Below, piece after piece: positions 41,267 through 54,000 of a stretch of 64,000 nt of DNA (its first letter is position 1; the number at the start of each line of letters is the position of its first letter). This stretch comes from Antedon mediterranea (taxonomy: Eukaryota; Echinodermata; Crinoidea; Comatulida; Antedonidae): positions 20,397,201-20,461,200 of the forward strand of contig NC_092670.1 in NCBI RefSeq assembly GCF_964355755.1, given 5' to 3'. A model generated the notes under the pieces. The model ran no database searches. It saw nothing but the letters and a program-made list of their open reading frames with translations, and had not been told where the DNA came from. The translations under genes and the position numbers were made by a program.

Positions 41267-41469
41267 TTAGTGTTATTTCACTTTTCAAAGTCGATTTATA
41301 TAAATATACTACTCATCAACATTATGTACGTGCAATTCACGTCATATTTATCTACAATCATTTGTGTTAATTCCACTTTTAAAAGTCAATTTATATCAAT
41401 TACTTATGAACATATGTACGTGTCCGCGTCATTCATCTACAAATATTATAGTGTTATTATGTTTTTCAT

Positions 41470-43820
41470 ATTATCACTGTGCTCAAGTATATGAACATGA
41501 CTATAGTTGAGAACAGTGTTGAACGGAATGGTGTACATTAATGTTATTTGTTGTATATTGTGCTCAAGTATACCAAAATGACTATAGTTGAGAACAGTGG
41601 TAAACGGGATCGTACATTAATGTTTTTTGTTGTATATTGTTAAGTTTATCCTATTCTTTATCACTGTGCTCAAGTATACCAAAATGACTATAGTTGAGAA
41701 CAGTGGTAAATTGGATCGTACATTAATGTTATTTGTTGTATATTATTAAGTTTATCCTATTCTTTATCACTGTGCTCAAGTATACCAAAATGACTATAGT
41801 TGAGAACAGTGTTAAACGGGATTGTACATTAATGTTTTTTGTTGTATATTGTTAAGTTTATCCTATTCTTTATCACTGTGCTCAAGTATACCAAAATGAC
41901 TATAGTCGAGAACAGTGTTAAACGGGATCGTACATTAATGTACGTTTTTTGTTGTATATTGTTAAGTTTATCCTATTCTTTATCACTGTTCTCAAGTATA
42001 CCAAAATGACTATAGTTGAGAACAGAGTTAAACTGGATCGTACATTAATGTTTTTTATTGTATATTGTTAAGTTTATCCTATTCTTTATCACTGTTCTCA
42101 AGTATACCAAAATAACTATAGTTGAGAACAGTGTTAAACTGGATCGTACATTAATGTTTTTTGTTGTATATTGTTAAGTTTATCCTATTCTTTATCACTG
42201 TTCTCAAGTATACCAAAATGACTATAGTTGAGAACAGAGTTAAACTGGATCGTACATTAATGTTTTTTGTTGTATATTGTTAAGTTTATCCTATTCTTTA
42301 TCACTGTTCTCAAGTATACCAAAATAACTATAGTTGAGAACAGTGTTAAACTGGATCGTACATTAATGTTTTTTGTTGTATATTTTTAAGTTTATCCTAT
42401 TCTTTATCACTGTGCTCAAGTATACCAAAATGACTATAGTTGAGAACAGTGTTAAACTGGATCGTACATTAATGTTTTTTGTTGTATATTTTTAAGTTTA
42501 TCCTATTCTTTATCACTGTGCTCAAGTATACCAAAATGACTATAGTTGAAAACAGTGGTAAACTGGATCGTACATTAATGTTATTTGTTGTATATTATTA
42601 AGTTTTTCCTATTCTTTATCACTGTGCTCAAGTATACCAAAATGACTATAGTTGAGAACAGTGTTAAACGGGATCGTACATTAATGTTTTTTGTTGTATA
42701 TTGTTAAGTTTATCCTATTCTTTATCACTGTGCTCAAGTATACCAAAATGACTATAGTTGAGAACAGTGTTAAACGGGATCGTACATTAATGTTTTTTGT
42801 TGTATATTGTTAAGTTTATCCTATTCTTTATCACTGTTCTCAAGTATACCAAAATGACTATAGTTGAGAACAGTGTTAAACTGGATCGTACATTAATGTT
42901 TTTTGTTGTATATTGCTAAGTTTATCCTATTCTTTATCACTGTGCTCAAGTATACCAAAATGACTATAGTTGAGAACAGTGTTAAACGGGATCGTACATT
43001 AATGTTTTTTGTTGTATATTGTTAAGTTTATCCTATTCTTTATAACTGTTCTCAAGTATACCAAAATGACTATAGTTGAGAACAGTGTTAAACTGGATCG
43101 TACATTAATGTCTTTTGTTGTATATTGTTAAGTTTATCCTATTCTATCACTGTTCTCAAGTATACCAAAATGACTATAGTTGAGAACAGTGTTAAACGGG
43201 ATCGTACATTAATGTTATTTGTTGTATATTATTAATTTTATCCTATTCTTTATCACTGTGCTCAAGTATACCAAAATGACTATAGTTGAGAACAGTGTTA
43301 AACGGGATCGTACATTAATGTTTTTTGTTGTATATTGTTAAGTTTATCCTATTCTTTATCACTGTTCTCAAGTATACCAAAATGACTATAGTTGAGAACA
43401 GTGTTAAACTGGATCGTACATTAATGTTTTTTGTTGTATTATTGCTAAGTTTATCCTATTCTTTATCACTGTGCTCAAGTATACCAAAATGACTATAGTT
43501 GAGAACAGTGTTAACCTATTCTATCACTGTGCTCAAGTATACCAAAATGACTATAGTTGAGAACAGTGTTAAACGGGATCGTACATTGTTGTTGTATATT
43601 GTTAAGTTTATCCTATTCTTTATCACTGTGCTCAAGTATACCAAAATGACTATAGTTGAGAACAGTGTTAAACGGGATCGTACATTAATGTTATTTGTTG
43701 TATATTGTTAAGTTTATCCTATTCTTTATCAATGTGCTCAAGTATACCAAAATGACTATAGTTGAGAACAGTGTTAAACTACATCGTACATTAATGTTAT
43801 TTGTTGTATATTGTTAAGTG
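41470..43820 (-). repeat. 106-bp satellite, right array in opposite orientation, about 22 monomers
   Basis: The same monomer as at 36941-39040, reverse complemented (CACTGTGCTCAAGTATACCA, ACTATAGTTGAGAACAGTGT, GGATCGTACATTAATG). Matching rare variants occur in both arms (for example the extra GTACATTAATGTAC at about 38847 and 41937), so the arms share history beyond the monomer level. Confidence 0.95.
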
Positions 43821-44116
43821 TATTCTTTATTCTTATTAATTGTACTAAATTATTAAAAGAAACAGTAGTAAGCATAACATTTCCCCACTCCTACATTAGC
43901 ATGGACGTAGGACATTGTAATGGTCGCAGGTGGCTCAACTTTATTACTGCAATGGGATGGACATGGTCCTACTACCACCTTACCATCCAATAGGATTCCA
44001 GTAAATTTCCTTTACTACCAATCATAATTCAGTAATTAAATGACTCCTTAAGTTAACAAGGAAATCAGCCTATCCCATTATACCGGTAGGCTTCGTCGTT
44101 ACAGGCGTACTGCGGT
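43821..44116. other. Spacer between right array and TFPT; likely promoter region
   Basis: Non-repetitive sequence just upstream of the terminal palindrome and the TFPT ATG. No TATA box or known element can be assigned. Confidence 0.35.
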
Positions 44117-44168
44117 AATAGTTGAGAATTCTCAACTAGCCAATTTGGTATATTTTATATACCTGAAA

Positions 44169-47100
44169 ATGGAGGAACTGGAAGAAAACGAAGAAGTAGA
44201 TGTTATTGTACGGCCTGATGATACAAAAACTATGCATAATTATTATAAGAAATACTTAGCTTTGAAGAAAAGATGCGATTCTATACATCTAGTAAGATTA
44301 TATATTTTTTTGTTAGCCCTAGGCTAGCCTAGGCCTAGTTTGTATGTTAGCTAGGCTAGCCTTATTAGGCTTAAGGCGCGCACCGGCCTAGGCTAGGCCT
44401 AGCTAGTCCAGCGAGCCCCTATTAAGCCTAGCTAGTGGAGGGCTAGGCCGATTAGGAGATCGGACCGAAATACATTAGCCCTAGCCTTTATATTTAGGCA
44501 ATAAAAGCTAGGCCTAGTCTAGAGTATTAATTAAGTAATTTATTAATATTAAATTTAGGCCTAATTATTTTAAAAAAAACTAAAAAATAGCGTAATTATA
44601 AACCTTTTTTTTTTGCAACAACATTGATATTTATATTATAAATATCAATGTTGTTGCAAAAAAAAAAGGTTTATAATTATATTTTTTAGTTTTTTTAAAA
44701 ATAATTAGGCCTAAATTTAATATTGATAAATTACTTAATTAATACTCTAGACTAGGCCTAGCTATTAAATAGTAGGTTACTATAGAGGCCTATATAAAAT
44801 CTCATGAAATAAGCAGCCCATTTTTGTGGCACTACAGGACTACTTCATAATGTTATATTATACTGATTTTCAATGACTTACAAACATAAAGATAAACCAG
44901 ATATTATTACTAATAAAAATATTATTTTCCTTTGTTTAATTTACCTTTATTTACCTTGAATTTACCTTGAACTTCGGACATTGAGAACTAGCTCATTTGT
45001 CCCTCCATCGTCATAACTGCAAACTCTTCAGTAACGTACGGGCGAAACTTGATGTGGTGGTCAGACCAATATTTAGCAATGCCCGATTTGAACTCATTGA
45101 CCGATTGTGCCTCTAGTACATGACTGGGTAATGAGTTCCAATCATCTACCACTCTTACCGAATATGCACTCTTTCTAACGTTTAATTTTATCTTGGGTTT
45201 AGAGACTTTGAAACTGTGTCCTCTAGTTTGTTTATAATTAGATTTTGCAAAGAGCATACTTATTAAATATTTTAAATGTTTGTAATACATCAGTCTTTTC
45301 TTTCTAAATACTAAAGTAGGTAGGTCCAAAGCCTTCAACCTCGCTTCGTATGGTTTGTGTCTTAATTCGGACACCAGCCTTGTTGATCTCTGTTGAACTT
45401 TCTCCAGTCTGTCTTTATCTTTTTGATAGATTTTTCTTTCAAAATGCATTAACTTTACATTAATGAGTGACATGAAAATCAATTTTGGCAAACTTCCTAT
45501 CTTATTTATAACATTAAAGACACAGATCACAAAGCCAGATCATTTACACTCTTTACCCAGCTGAGCCTCTTTGGGTTCACCATCATAAATATATTTTAAA
45601 ATAATAGTTTTTAATAAATATTATAATTTCTTTTGTAGGTGAACGAAAGATTAGTAAATCGCATTTATTACATAAAGAAAATGATCCGAAAGTTATCTAG
45701 AGAACGCAGGTTTGTTTTGATAATTTATTTGACAAAAAAATCTGGTCTCAAAATGTTATGTACTGTTGTAGTAAACACAGGTTAATCATACCTTCAAAGT
45801 ATTCATGATACCTAGCCTAAAGTTTGTTTTAAACTTTATTAGGCCAAGCCTAATTTTAGCATAGTACCTACCCAAAAGGCATCTGGGTATCTAAAAGTTA
45901 TTTTTTCCCCATCCATCCATGACACCCACCCCTATGCTTGTCTACTGTTAAGTTACATTAAATTGTAACACAATTTTTCCTTTTGTTTTAATACTCCTAT
46001 TTTAGAGCTTTAATTGCCACTCTTGACGAACATGGTGATGATTGTAGGAATGCCCCATTGATGATAGTTGTCGAGGTAAACTGAATTTTATACTTTAAGT
46101 ACTTTTATTTTAAGTTTCAAATCTTAAGCTTTATTGAGACTATCAAACAACTAAGAAGAGTGCTGAGTATATTAATGAAAACACAACCAACCAATAGACT
46201 TGCTCCATATTAACACAAACAAAATTCCAGATATTGTTTTTGAAACATTTAATAATATATAGCAAAAACATAATAATATATTATAAACAGTATATTGATT
46301 TTATATTATAAATATTCACTTTAGGATGATATGCCATTTACTGCTGTGAGCTCGTCAGATCTAGGTGGAGATTTTTCTGATGTCCCATCAAGTGTACCAC
46401 CTATAAAACAATCAGTTAGTCCTTCCGTAAGTGTAGCTAGCCCCTCTAACATTGTAACGACCTCCAAACCAGTAGCATCTGCACCACGAAAGAAGAAAAG
46501 GAGGGATGATAAGCCCGAGAAAGAAAAAGGTAATTACAATTTTACAGAAAAACAATACAATTCACTATTTGTGATGTATGATGATTCAAAGTAAAGGTTT
46601 ACAATTTGATTTAATTTTTGTTCAGATCCAAATGCACCTAAAAAACCTGCAAATGCTTATCTAATGTTTTGCCAACAAGCAAGAGCACCAGTGCAAGAGG
46701 AACACCAGAACCTAGACAAAGACGATATTTCCCACCAAGAGCTTACAAAAGAATTAGCTAAACGGTGGAATGAGCTTACAACGGATCAAAAACAGGTTAG
46801 GATTTTTTATATATCAAGTTTATCCAAGCTAGCCTAAGGGACTGTCTCATAAGAGTGATAGCATTGACATTGGTTTTAATATTCTGCAAGGCCTGCTCTG
46901 TTGCGAAACTGGAGGTGTATGGTTAACATAGCTAAATAGTGTACATTGGGGTTTAGCTTGAAAATATACCAGGTAAACATCTATTATTCCCCTAAAGCAC
47001 AATATAGTACAGTCGACTCTCCAAATACCTCTCTGAAAACCAGAAACTCTCTAACAACCAGACTTTTCTTGAGATCCAAATTCAATTTTACCATTAGAAA

Positions 47101-47655
47101 CACTTTCCGAATACTAGATTTTCTGGAAAACCAGACATTTTAGGCCAGCCCAAAGGTGTCTGGTATTGGGAGAGTTGACTGTATATAATATGTATATAGA
47201 ATTTTGTGGATAATCACTGAAATTGTTCATTTCAGGCCTACTATGACATGTACCAAAAAGATAAACTGCGATATGAACGAGAGCTGCAGGAGTACAATGC
47301 TTCTTTACAAAACGCCAGTGCTGCAAACGCCCCCAGCAGTACCATCACTCAAAGTATGATGAAATTAGACGCTAATCCTGTAAAAGTTGAAAGGATTATG
47401 CCTGTAGCGACTGTCGCCCTCACTCTCCCCACAATCTCTCTGCCAAAGGTAAAACAGGACATAAAAATGAAAGTAGACACAAAATTGAAACCAGAAACAA
47501 AGTTAAAACCAGATAAAGTACTAGAATCTGCATATTCCCGAAATAAGATGGAACGGCAAGAACTGGCGAAAGAGACAACGAAGCCTCAACCGCCCCCACT
47601 ACCGGATGATTACGATCCTTATGATTTTGACGATGAAGAAAGTAAACGATCATGA
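44169..47655 (+). CDS. TFPT: TFPT/Nhp10-like HMG-box protein, probable INO80 complex subunit
   Basis: Six exons join cleanly: 44169-44291, 45639-45709, 46006-46075, 46325-46529, 46626-46795 and 47236-47655, giving 352 residues. Residues 1-87 are the TFPT-type N-terminal helices (NYYKKYLALKKRCDSI, VNERLVNRIYYIKKMIRKLS, RERRALIATLDEHGDDCRNA). A Ser/Pro linker follows, then a basic cluster (RKKKRRDDKP). The HMG box runs over about residues 157-220: DPNAPKKPANAYLMFCQQAR, AKRWNELTTDQKQAYYDMY. The C-terminus is Lys-rich and ends in an acidic tail (DDYDPYDFDDEE). Vertebrate TFPT lacks the HMG box while yeast Nhp10 has one, so this looks like the ancestral form. It should bind DNA or nucleosomes with INO80. 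Intron 1 holds a palindrome and a LINE; intron 5 a MITE. The ATG chosen is 27 bp past the inverted repeat at 44117; an upstream in-frame ATG at 44145 exists. Confidence 0.85.
44506..44763. repeat. 258-bp near-perfect palindrome in TFPT intron 1
   Basis: The arms are about 125 bp. The left arm starts AGCTAGGCCTAGTCTAGAGT and the right arm ends with its complement. The centre is ATATTTATATTATAAATAT near 44637. Only a few mismatches occur (for example near 44600 and 44676). It could be a long foldback element or a replication-born inverted duplication of the neighbouring CTAGGCCTAG tract. Confidence 0.9.
44984..45535 (-). pseudogene. LINE RT C-terminal fragment in TFPT intron 1
   Basis: The minus-strand frame encodes DRLEKVQQRSTRLVSELRHK, PYEARLKALDLPTLVFRKKR and then SAYSVRVVDDWNSLPSHVLE AQSVNEFKSGIAKYW-like text. 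This is the standard C-terminal region of CR1/RTE-like and related invertebrate LINEs. Only the end of the element is present, and no poly(A) is obvious at its 3' side. Confidence 0.85.
47010..47181. mobile_element. 172-bp MITE (pogo/Tigger-like ends) in TFPT intron 5
   Basis: The terminal inverted repeats are CAGTCGACTCTCCAAATACC at the left and GGTATTGGGAGAGTTGACTG at the right. TA lies on both sides (47008-47009 and 47182-47183), the target duplication of the Tc1/mariner/pogo group. A second copy lies at 60971-61139. Confidence 0.85.
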
Positions 47656-48061
47656 AGTCAGTCTGTGTAGGTGGTAAGAAATCAAGAAAAGTAATCTACT
47701 AAGTTGATAAGAAAGGAATAAAGTTTAGGACCTATGACTTGATATGCTATAATCAAATTTAAAATACCTTTCAGCTGCCCACTGCCAATGTTGTTAGAAC
47801 AACATAAAGAAATACAAAATGTGTTTGAGTGAAACAAGAAAACTATATTTACAAATACATTCAATCTTTTAATTTTTATTTTTTAACCGACATTTTTGAC
47901 AATGAATATATATTTGAAAGTTCTGATTAATTGTTTAATAAATAAAAAAGTGTTACATCTCATATTGTGATGTAATAACTTAGGCTTGATCTGTAGTCAT
48001 TGTCAGTGATTTTTCCTTTAAAGTCTATACTGTATATTACTGTAGTTAACTTTACACTGGT
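47656..48061. other. Convergent 3' ends of TFPT and HAGH
   Basis: TFPT ends at 47655 and HAGH, on the other strand, at 48062. AATAAA signals for TFPT lie at 47717-47722 and about 47937-47943. T-rich sequence near 47870-47885 could serve HAGH, in which case the two transcripts overlap tail to tail. Confidence 0.6.
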
Positions 48062-51000
48062 CTATATTGCTGATTTTGGTTTGAATCCATCCTTCTCTGT
48101 CCTTAGAGCTCCCATCGTAGCTATCCCTTCCGACTGTCCAACGTGATCTTGCACTGATTTCACTCTGAAAATGAACAAGAGTAAATTTAATTATTATTAT
48201 TGTTAATGAAGGCTGCAAAAACTTTATTGTTCTGCCCAGGTCTGTAGTGATTAAGTCTACTGTATCTTACCTTACTCTCATAAATGGATTGTATTTTTTC
48301 TCTTCACCGATCGTTGATGGTATTGTTGGAGTGTCTTTACTACGTTGTACCTACAACAAAACAATAACATTCCTTCAGCTCTGTCTACACTATCAAATTT
48401 ATGTGACAAAAAAATGTGATGTGCCCATATATGGACATGATGATGTCCTATCACTACCATATTTTAGCACATCACACTTTTTTTGATAGTGTAGACCAAG
48501 CTTAACCTACACATTTCATATATTATTTAGAAATGTATTGAGATAAAAAAAATTACTACAGTGGTCGCTATAGGAAAATTCTATTTTGTTTTTGCAGTAT
48601 TGAACCATATTTCCACTTATTGCTACCTGTGCCCAAGACATCTTTTCTTTAATATCAAAGTTACTAGGCTCCACATGCTCTGCAAACCTCAGATTGCTCA
48701 CTGTGTACTCATGACCACAATATACTTTCTGCAGAATAAAAATAATTATTTACATTTATTTTCCAATACCTCAGCTAAATATACTATTTTCCATTGAATT
48801 TTTCGTTTTTAATGGTTATTAATTAAACTAGCATAAATCCAACTCTTTCATCATCATCATCAGCCGTAATCAATCCACAGCATGCAGTTTCCAATACCGT
48901 CTGTCTTATGTCTTGCTGTACCAATTGGTACTGCTCCGATACTGTTGGAGGTTATCTCTCCAACGCTTTCTTTGTCTGGCTCTGCTTCGCTTTCCCTCCA
49001 TTGGTGTCCACATTGCTACACTCCAGCTGTTATCCTCTCTTCTAGATGTACATGACCTGCCCGCGAAAATATTTTCCCCAAAGACTTTCTCTTAAAATCC
49101 GAGAGAGGGTGTCACATTTTAGGGAGCATTATTATGAATATGCATAATGTTTCATCTGCTTTGAGCTCGCCCTCTGAATGAACTTTTTAATACGCTTTCC
49201 GTCGAGCCGTCTGTGTAGTCGCATGGATTAGACTATGGACTTTGCATGTCGATATATGGGGTTCAAATACCATGACCAATTTCTTTTTACTTTATAGTGA
49301 GATAGATTATTTAGATGGTATGTAGCGAGTATCATTTGCTCCCTGAACCCTCTACCTGGATGTAATTTCTTTTGTCTTACCGTTTCATCTGGCAGGTTAC
49401 TAAGAACGTTGATTAAAGCATTGTACATCTGGTCTGGTTGACCCTCAAAGAACTTGCCACAACCAGCTATGAAGAGCGTATCACCTTGAAAATTTAAAAT
49501 TTGTATTTTTTAATTACACCGTTCCCTGGTTACCGACAAAGGCGTATCCCCTTACTTCGGTTTGGGGGGTTTTTTTTTGGCATGGTTGGAATTACTTTTT
49601 ATCGTATTAGTTTATGTACAGAGCTTAGAGGTTTCAGAACATTAGGCGCTATATAAATCCAGGATATTATTATTATTAACAAGGCCGTAGCGAAAGATTA
49701 AAAACGGACATAAGGCAAAGATACTTTAAATATAATTATTTAAAATTTAATGATTTCTGCTGGGGAATTAGGGTGGGTAGTGAACATTGAAAATTTCAGA
49801 CGAGGCCCTCGTCTTGTCTGCCTCATGCTGGCTACGGCACTGAGTAACTAGAAATTTAAAAACAATACACTTACAAAGCATACAATGTATTTTTTAAAGA
49901 CACAAATGGTTGAAGTCTGCATTATAGTACTGTATGTTGTAGACATGCTTTCTGACTATTTACCTGTGAAAACAGCAGGGTCTTGTCCATCTTGACCAGT
50001 TACATAAAAACAAATGTGTCCAGATGTGTGACATGGTGTAAACAGACATTGAATATTTAAACTTCCAACCTGCAAAGAAAATGAAAGAAATTAGTTTTGT
50101 CCTAATTAGATTCAACTATTCAATTTCAATTTTGCTTTTATTTCGGATTCACATCCATAGTTTTAAATGTATTGCAAAATAAGTGTAAATATACCATTAT
50201 CAGATCATTTGAATGGAAAGACAGACATGTTCCCTAAGGATTGAAATTCCTGGATGTATTGTGCATATGTTACCTTGAATTTATCATCATGACTGACTTT
50301 GTTGGTTAACGCTGGGATTCTGTCATCCCCACCATAAACATTTAGCCCCTGTTGAAGAGACACAAGTTTCTCATTTCCTCCTGAATGATCCCTAAAAGAA
50401 AAATGCATTTTTTAATACAAATCTTTTACTTTTTAAAAAAACATTTGAAGGTAACTACCAGAACGAATACAATTGATAGGAAATAATACTGAATAAAAAG
50501 ACAATTAGTGCTAATTTAAATAAATATAAAGGAAACACGAATAGCTATTGTATTTCGTAACTGCTTCCGATGTGTACAGTAGTACTAATTTGAATATTGA
50601 ATTGGTGTTAGTTAAATTGATTGGTCGATAGTTGTTGCTATTGTAGTCAATGGATATATAAAAGTGGCATGTACAAACTCCTCTCATTCACTTGGAAAAA
50701 CTGCTAAACATACATTGTATTGCTATAATACACTAACAAAATGCAGAGCAGAGGCGAGAAGTCTGTTAATGTCTGTAGATCCATTCGAGTCTCGCACAGT
50801 TGGAAAGGGTCCAACCACCAGACAGTTTATAAAAGGATATGAGATTTTAAAAGTTCACAATAAAATTTTCGAGTGCTATATTAATGAAAGTGTGGCCCTA
50901 ACGGGAAGCATAATATATATATAAACTTTATTTAGACACGAGACTGATGTGCAGTACAACTCGTTCAATCAATATTGATTGTTTTTACACAAGTTCGTGA

Positions 51001-54000
51001 TACTGTATTACAAAAAAACCAACACCATATAAATACGACAAAAACGATAGAAAAAATTAAAATTGAAAAGAAAAAAAATTACAGCAGAATCCCCTTCATC
51101 TGACACCTCTATTTAGGGTACACCATACCGGTACTTCCCGTGTAAACGGGAACCCTTATCGAAGTGTATAATTCATGGGGATTCTACTGTAATACATAAT
51201 AAATCTTTTTGTTTTCATTTACCTTAAAATAATAGTGATAAAACACACATTTTACATAGTATTTAGCCATTTTAAAAGTTGGATGTACACCATCGTAGAT
51301 ACCATACCATTATGTTTTACAATGCATTTTTCAGATACGTTTTAAACAACTTGACTGAAGTTGGAAGTCAATTAATAAATAAATTAATAAATAAATAAAA
51401 TACTGGCGTTAGAAAGGGGAAAATATATAACAGTTAAAAACTGTTCGGTGGATACAGTGAATGATAAAGTTTCATTGTCGGCCAAAACAAAGGTATGACT
51501 AGTCTATTTTAATATTTGGTTTGATACTTTTTGAGCTAATAATCATGTTATTGGAATTGGTTTGAAAAGGCTATTGAGATTAAATATTCTTTTTTTTTCT
51601 TTAATTTTTCTTTAAAGCAGCGAAATTTGAATTTGATGAAAGTGGAGTTAAAGACTACCGAAATCCACCAAAGGTTGCTTTAAATCAAATAAAAACTTTG
51701 CCGATGAAAAGAAGACTGTCGACTGAGGGAAACGTGAGTGGATATTAAACGTCTTCGTACAATCCATATAAGTGATGGCCCGGATATCATTGAGGTCAAC
51801 TTGTGGGGTGACCACACAGATGTTGGCTTCACACTAAATGAAAGGGTAGAAGCAACTGGTTTAATTGTTATAGAATACAAGCACGTCAAAAAACTTGAAT
51901 CGACTTCATCGTTGGTCATCAAAAATGTCATACAAAGAAAAGACATGCCTGGAGACATAATTGCTCTGTCGGATGATGAGGTATTTTGTTCTTTAAATGT
52001 TTTCAAAACCATGTTATATTTATTGTTCCAGTGCTTTGTCGGTCATGGTTCCTAAATGAAATAATTTGTTCGTTGTCTACTGCATGCTTATATACTGCAT
52101 GCTTATATACTGCATGAATTATATAAATTTGGCTTTAATGTGTGAATATTTTATTAATTTTATCTCTCCTTAACATCTTTCACTTTTACATTGTAGGTTC
52201 CAACGGCCTTATGAAATAAAATTTACTCCAGGCGATGACGAACATGTAATTCTGATCACCGAAAACTCCAAGGTGAATGGTGACCTCTACTCTTCCAATT
52301 TCGGCACACGTCACAACAGTTGACAGTGGTTCATGTAGGGCTATGGAATGCGTTTTGTTAAACGTCGTCATCGATGATGATGGTGTTGACTTTAAACAAA
52401 CCGATTGAACTTTTACTATGGCACAATCTTTAGTTTAAACACACAACCCGTTAAATATCTTCAGTTGTTACTTTATAGAAAGTTAGTGAATAAATTTAAA
52501 AAAAGATAAACTTGAATAGTGTTTGTTTGTTTCCATAGTTCATACTTTGTTTGGATCCATTTTTCTTGACTATACCAGTACCTGTGCGTCCCTTCCATTT
52601 AAAGTTTCTCACAATAGTGACATGAACTTTTCATTGGAAAATAGCAAGGCATAAACAAAATTAAATTTAAATATAGAAAATGTTAATTTGTTTCATTGTT
52701 ACAAAAACTATAGGCTATTTTAATATGCCAATAATGAAGACATATAGATTTGATAGTAAATCATATAATATAATATGATTTACATATTTAAAGAAAGTAA
52801 CACAAGTGTTATCCGCTCCACACGGGTGACTAAATAATATATATAATACTTTCTATAATATGATTCGATCTTGACTACTTTTTCCAGTATAACTGTATTG
52901 TTGTCGTAATCAACTTTTAATGGTCCACCCTAGCCAAAAACCGTGTGGCCTGGCGTCACACCACCCAGCAAGTGGTCAACTCCTTCGAAAACACACGCAG
53001 GATAGCCTTTGAAGAAAAAAGAGAAAAACCCGAAATGCTGAACCACAACCACAAGAGTTGCACCCGAGATTCCTCTGCAGCCGTTGTGGAAGGACATGCC
53101 TTTCTCGCATCGGACTTGTAAGCCACAAACGAGCTTGTGACAGACGTGGACAAACCCCTTCATAAAATCTTCGTTCGCGAAGCAAAGTCAAGAAGAAGAA
53201 GGAAGATAAAAATAAACTTACATCGTACAATAACTCTAAATTGTAATTAAATTACAATTGTAAGATATATTATTAAATGTTAGTTTATGATTGCCTACAA
53301 AATTTACATTTATATCCTAACTTTCTCTAAATGTCACTATAAATCATACGTATGATTTATACACTAAGAAAAAAAATTAAACAAAGATGTGCATAGCAAA
53401 AAAATAGATTTCGTTCCCATGATGAGACTCGATCTTGATACCTCAATCGCTCTACACATGATCACTCACCATTAAGCCATATACACATCGGAATAAATCT
53501 TGAACACAGATTCCTCGGTGTATTTGCCATGTCGTAACCACCTTTATGCAGATACAGTTTGAATAATTAATATCGCATAATAATGAAGAGGTAAGCCACT
53601 GATCCTATACATTTCATTATAAATTATACGTATGATTTATACACCAAGAAATAAAATGAAATAAGTGATGCGGATAAAACAAATATTTTGTTTAATATTC
53701 CGTTTCTCAAATATAAATTTCTCACCAATGATGATGTGTTGTGAGTACCGAAGTCAACTTCACTCCCTCTTGCTTTACTGCTTCAACAACCTACAAAATA
53801 TTTGAAAACAAAATGTTATTTAAACAGGAAACTATTTCTGGCTGCCTTACATATCACTACAATATTTGGGAATATCACTGCCATATTTAGGCACATCACA
53901 CTTTTTTTGTCAAACTGTAGTTGGATAGTGTAAACAGGGCTTTAATGCTTGACCTTTTCTGGTTCCACTGGGTCAACAATGGCTGCCTCATTTGATTCTT

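Larger units (their letters stand above)
39480..41455 (+). repeat. Second tandem repeat (about 100 bp) in the core, interrupted twice
   Basis: Units contain AAAAGTCGATTTATATCAAT, CATCAACATATGTACGTG, CACGTCATATTCATCTA and TAGTGTTATTTCACTTTT. They run from 39480 to 40260 and again from 41260 to 41455 in the same orientation. A ribozyme element (about 39745-39914) and a LINE (40264-41266) sit inside it. Confidence 0.8.
36579..44142. mobile_element. 7.5-kb inverted-repeat structure with subterminal satellite arrays
   Basis: The ends carry a 26-bp inverted repeat, TGGCTAGTTGAGAATTCTCA continuing ACTATT: forward at 36579-36604, reverse at 44117-44142. It contains the perfect 20-bp palindrome TAGTTGAGAATTCTCAACTA. 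Inside each end is an array of the same 106-bp monomer in opposite orientation (36941-39040 and 41470-43820). The monomer contains CTCAACTATAG, echoing the terminal palindrome. The core (39041-41460) has no element-encoded gene. It behaves like a giant non-autonomous DNA transposon or a large inverted duplication. The right end is only 27 bp from the TFPT start codon. Confidence 0.65.

Noticed and set aside
43499-43711. Open frame with a repeated VLKYTKMTIVENSVKRDRTL
   Set aside because: Translation of the 106-bp satellite monomers; changes frame from unit to unit and has no start context.
47236-47655. HMG-box exon as a separate gene
   Set aside because: Its splice phase continues exactly from the preceding HMG exon and from the TFPT-like exons upstream.
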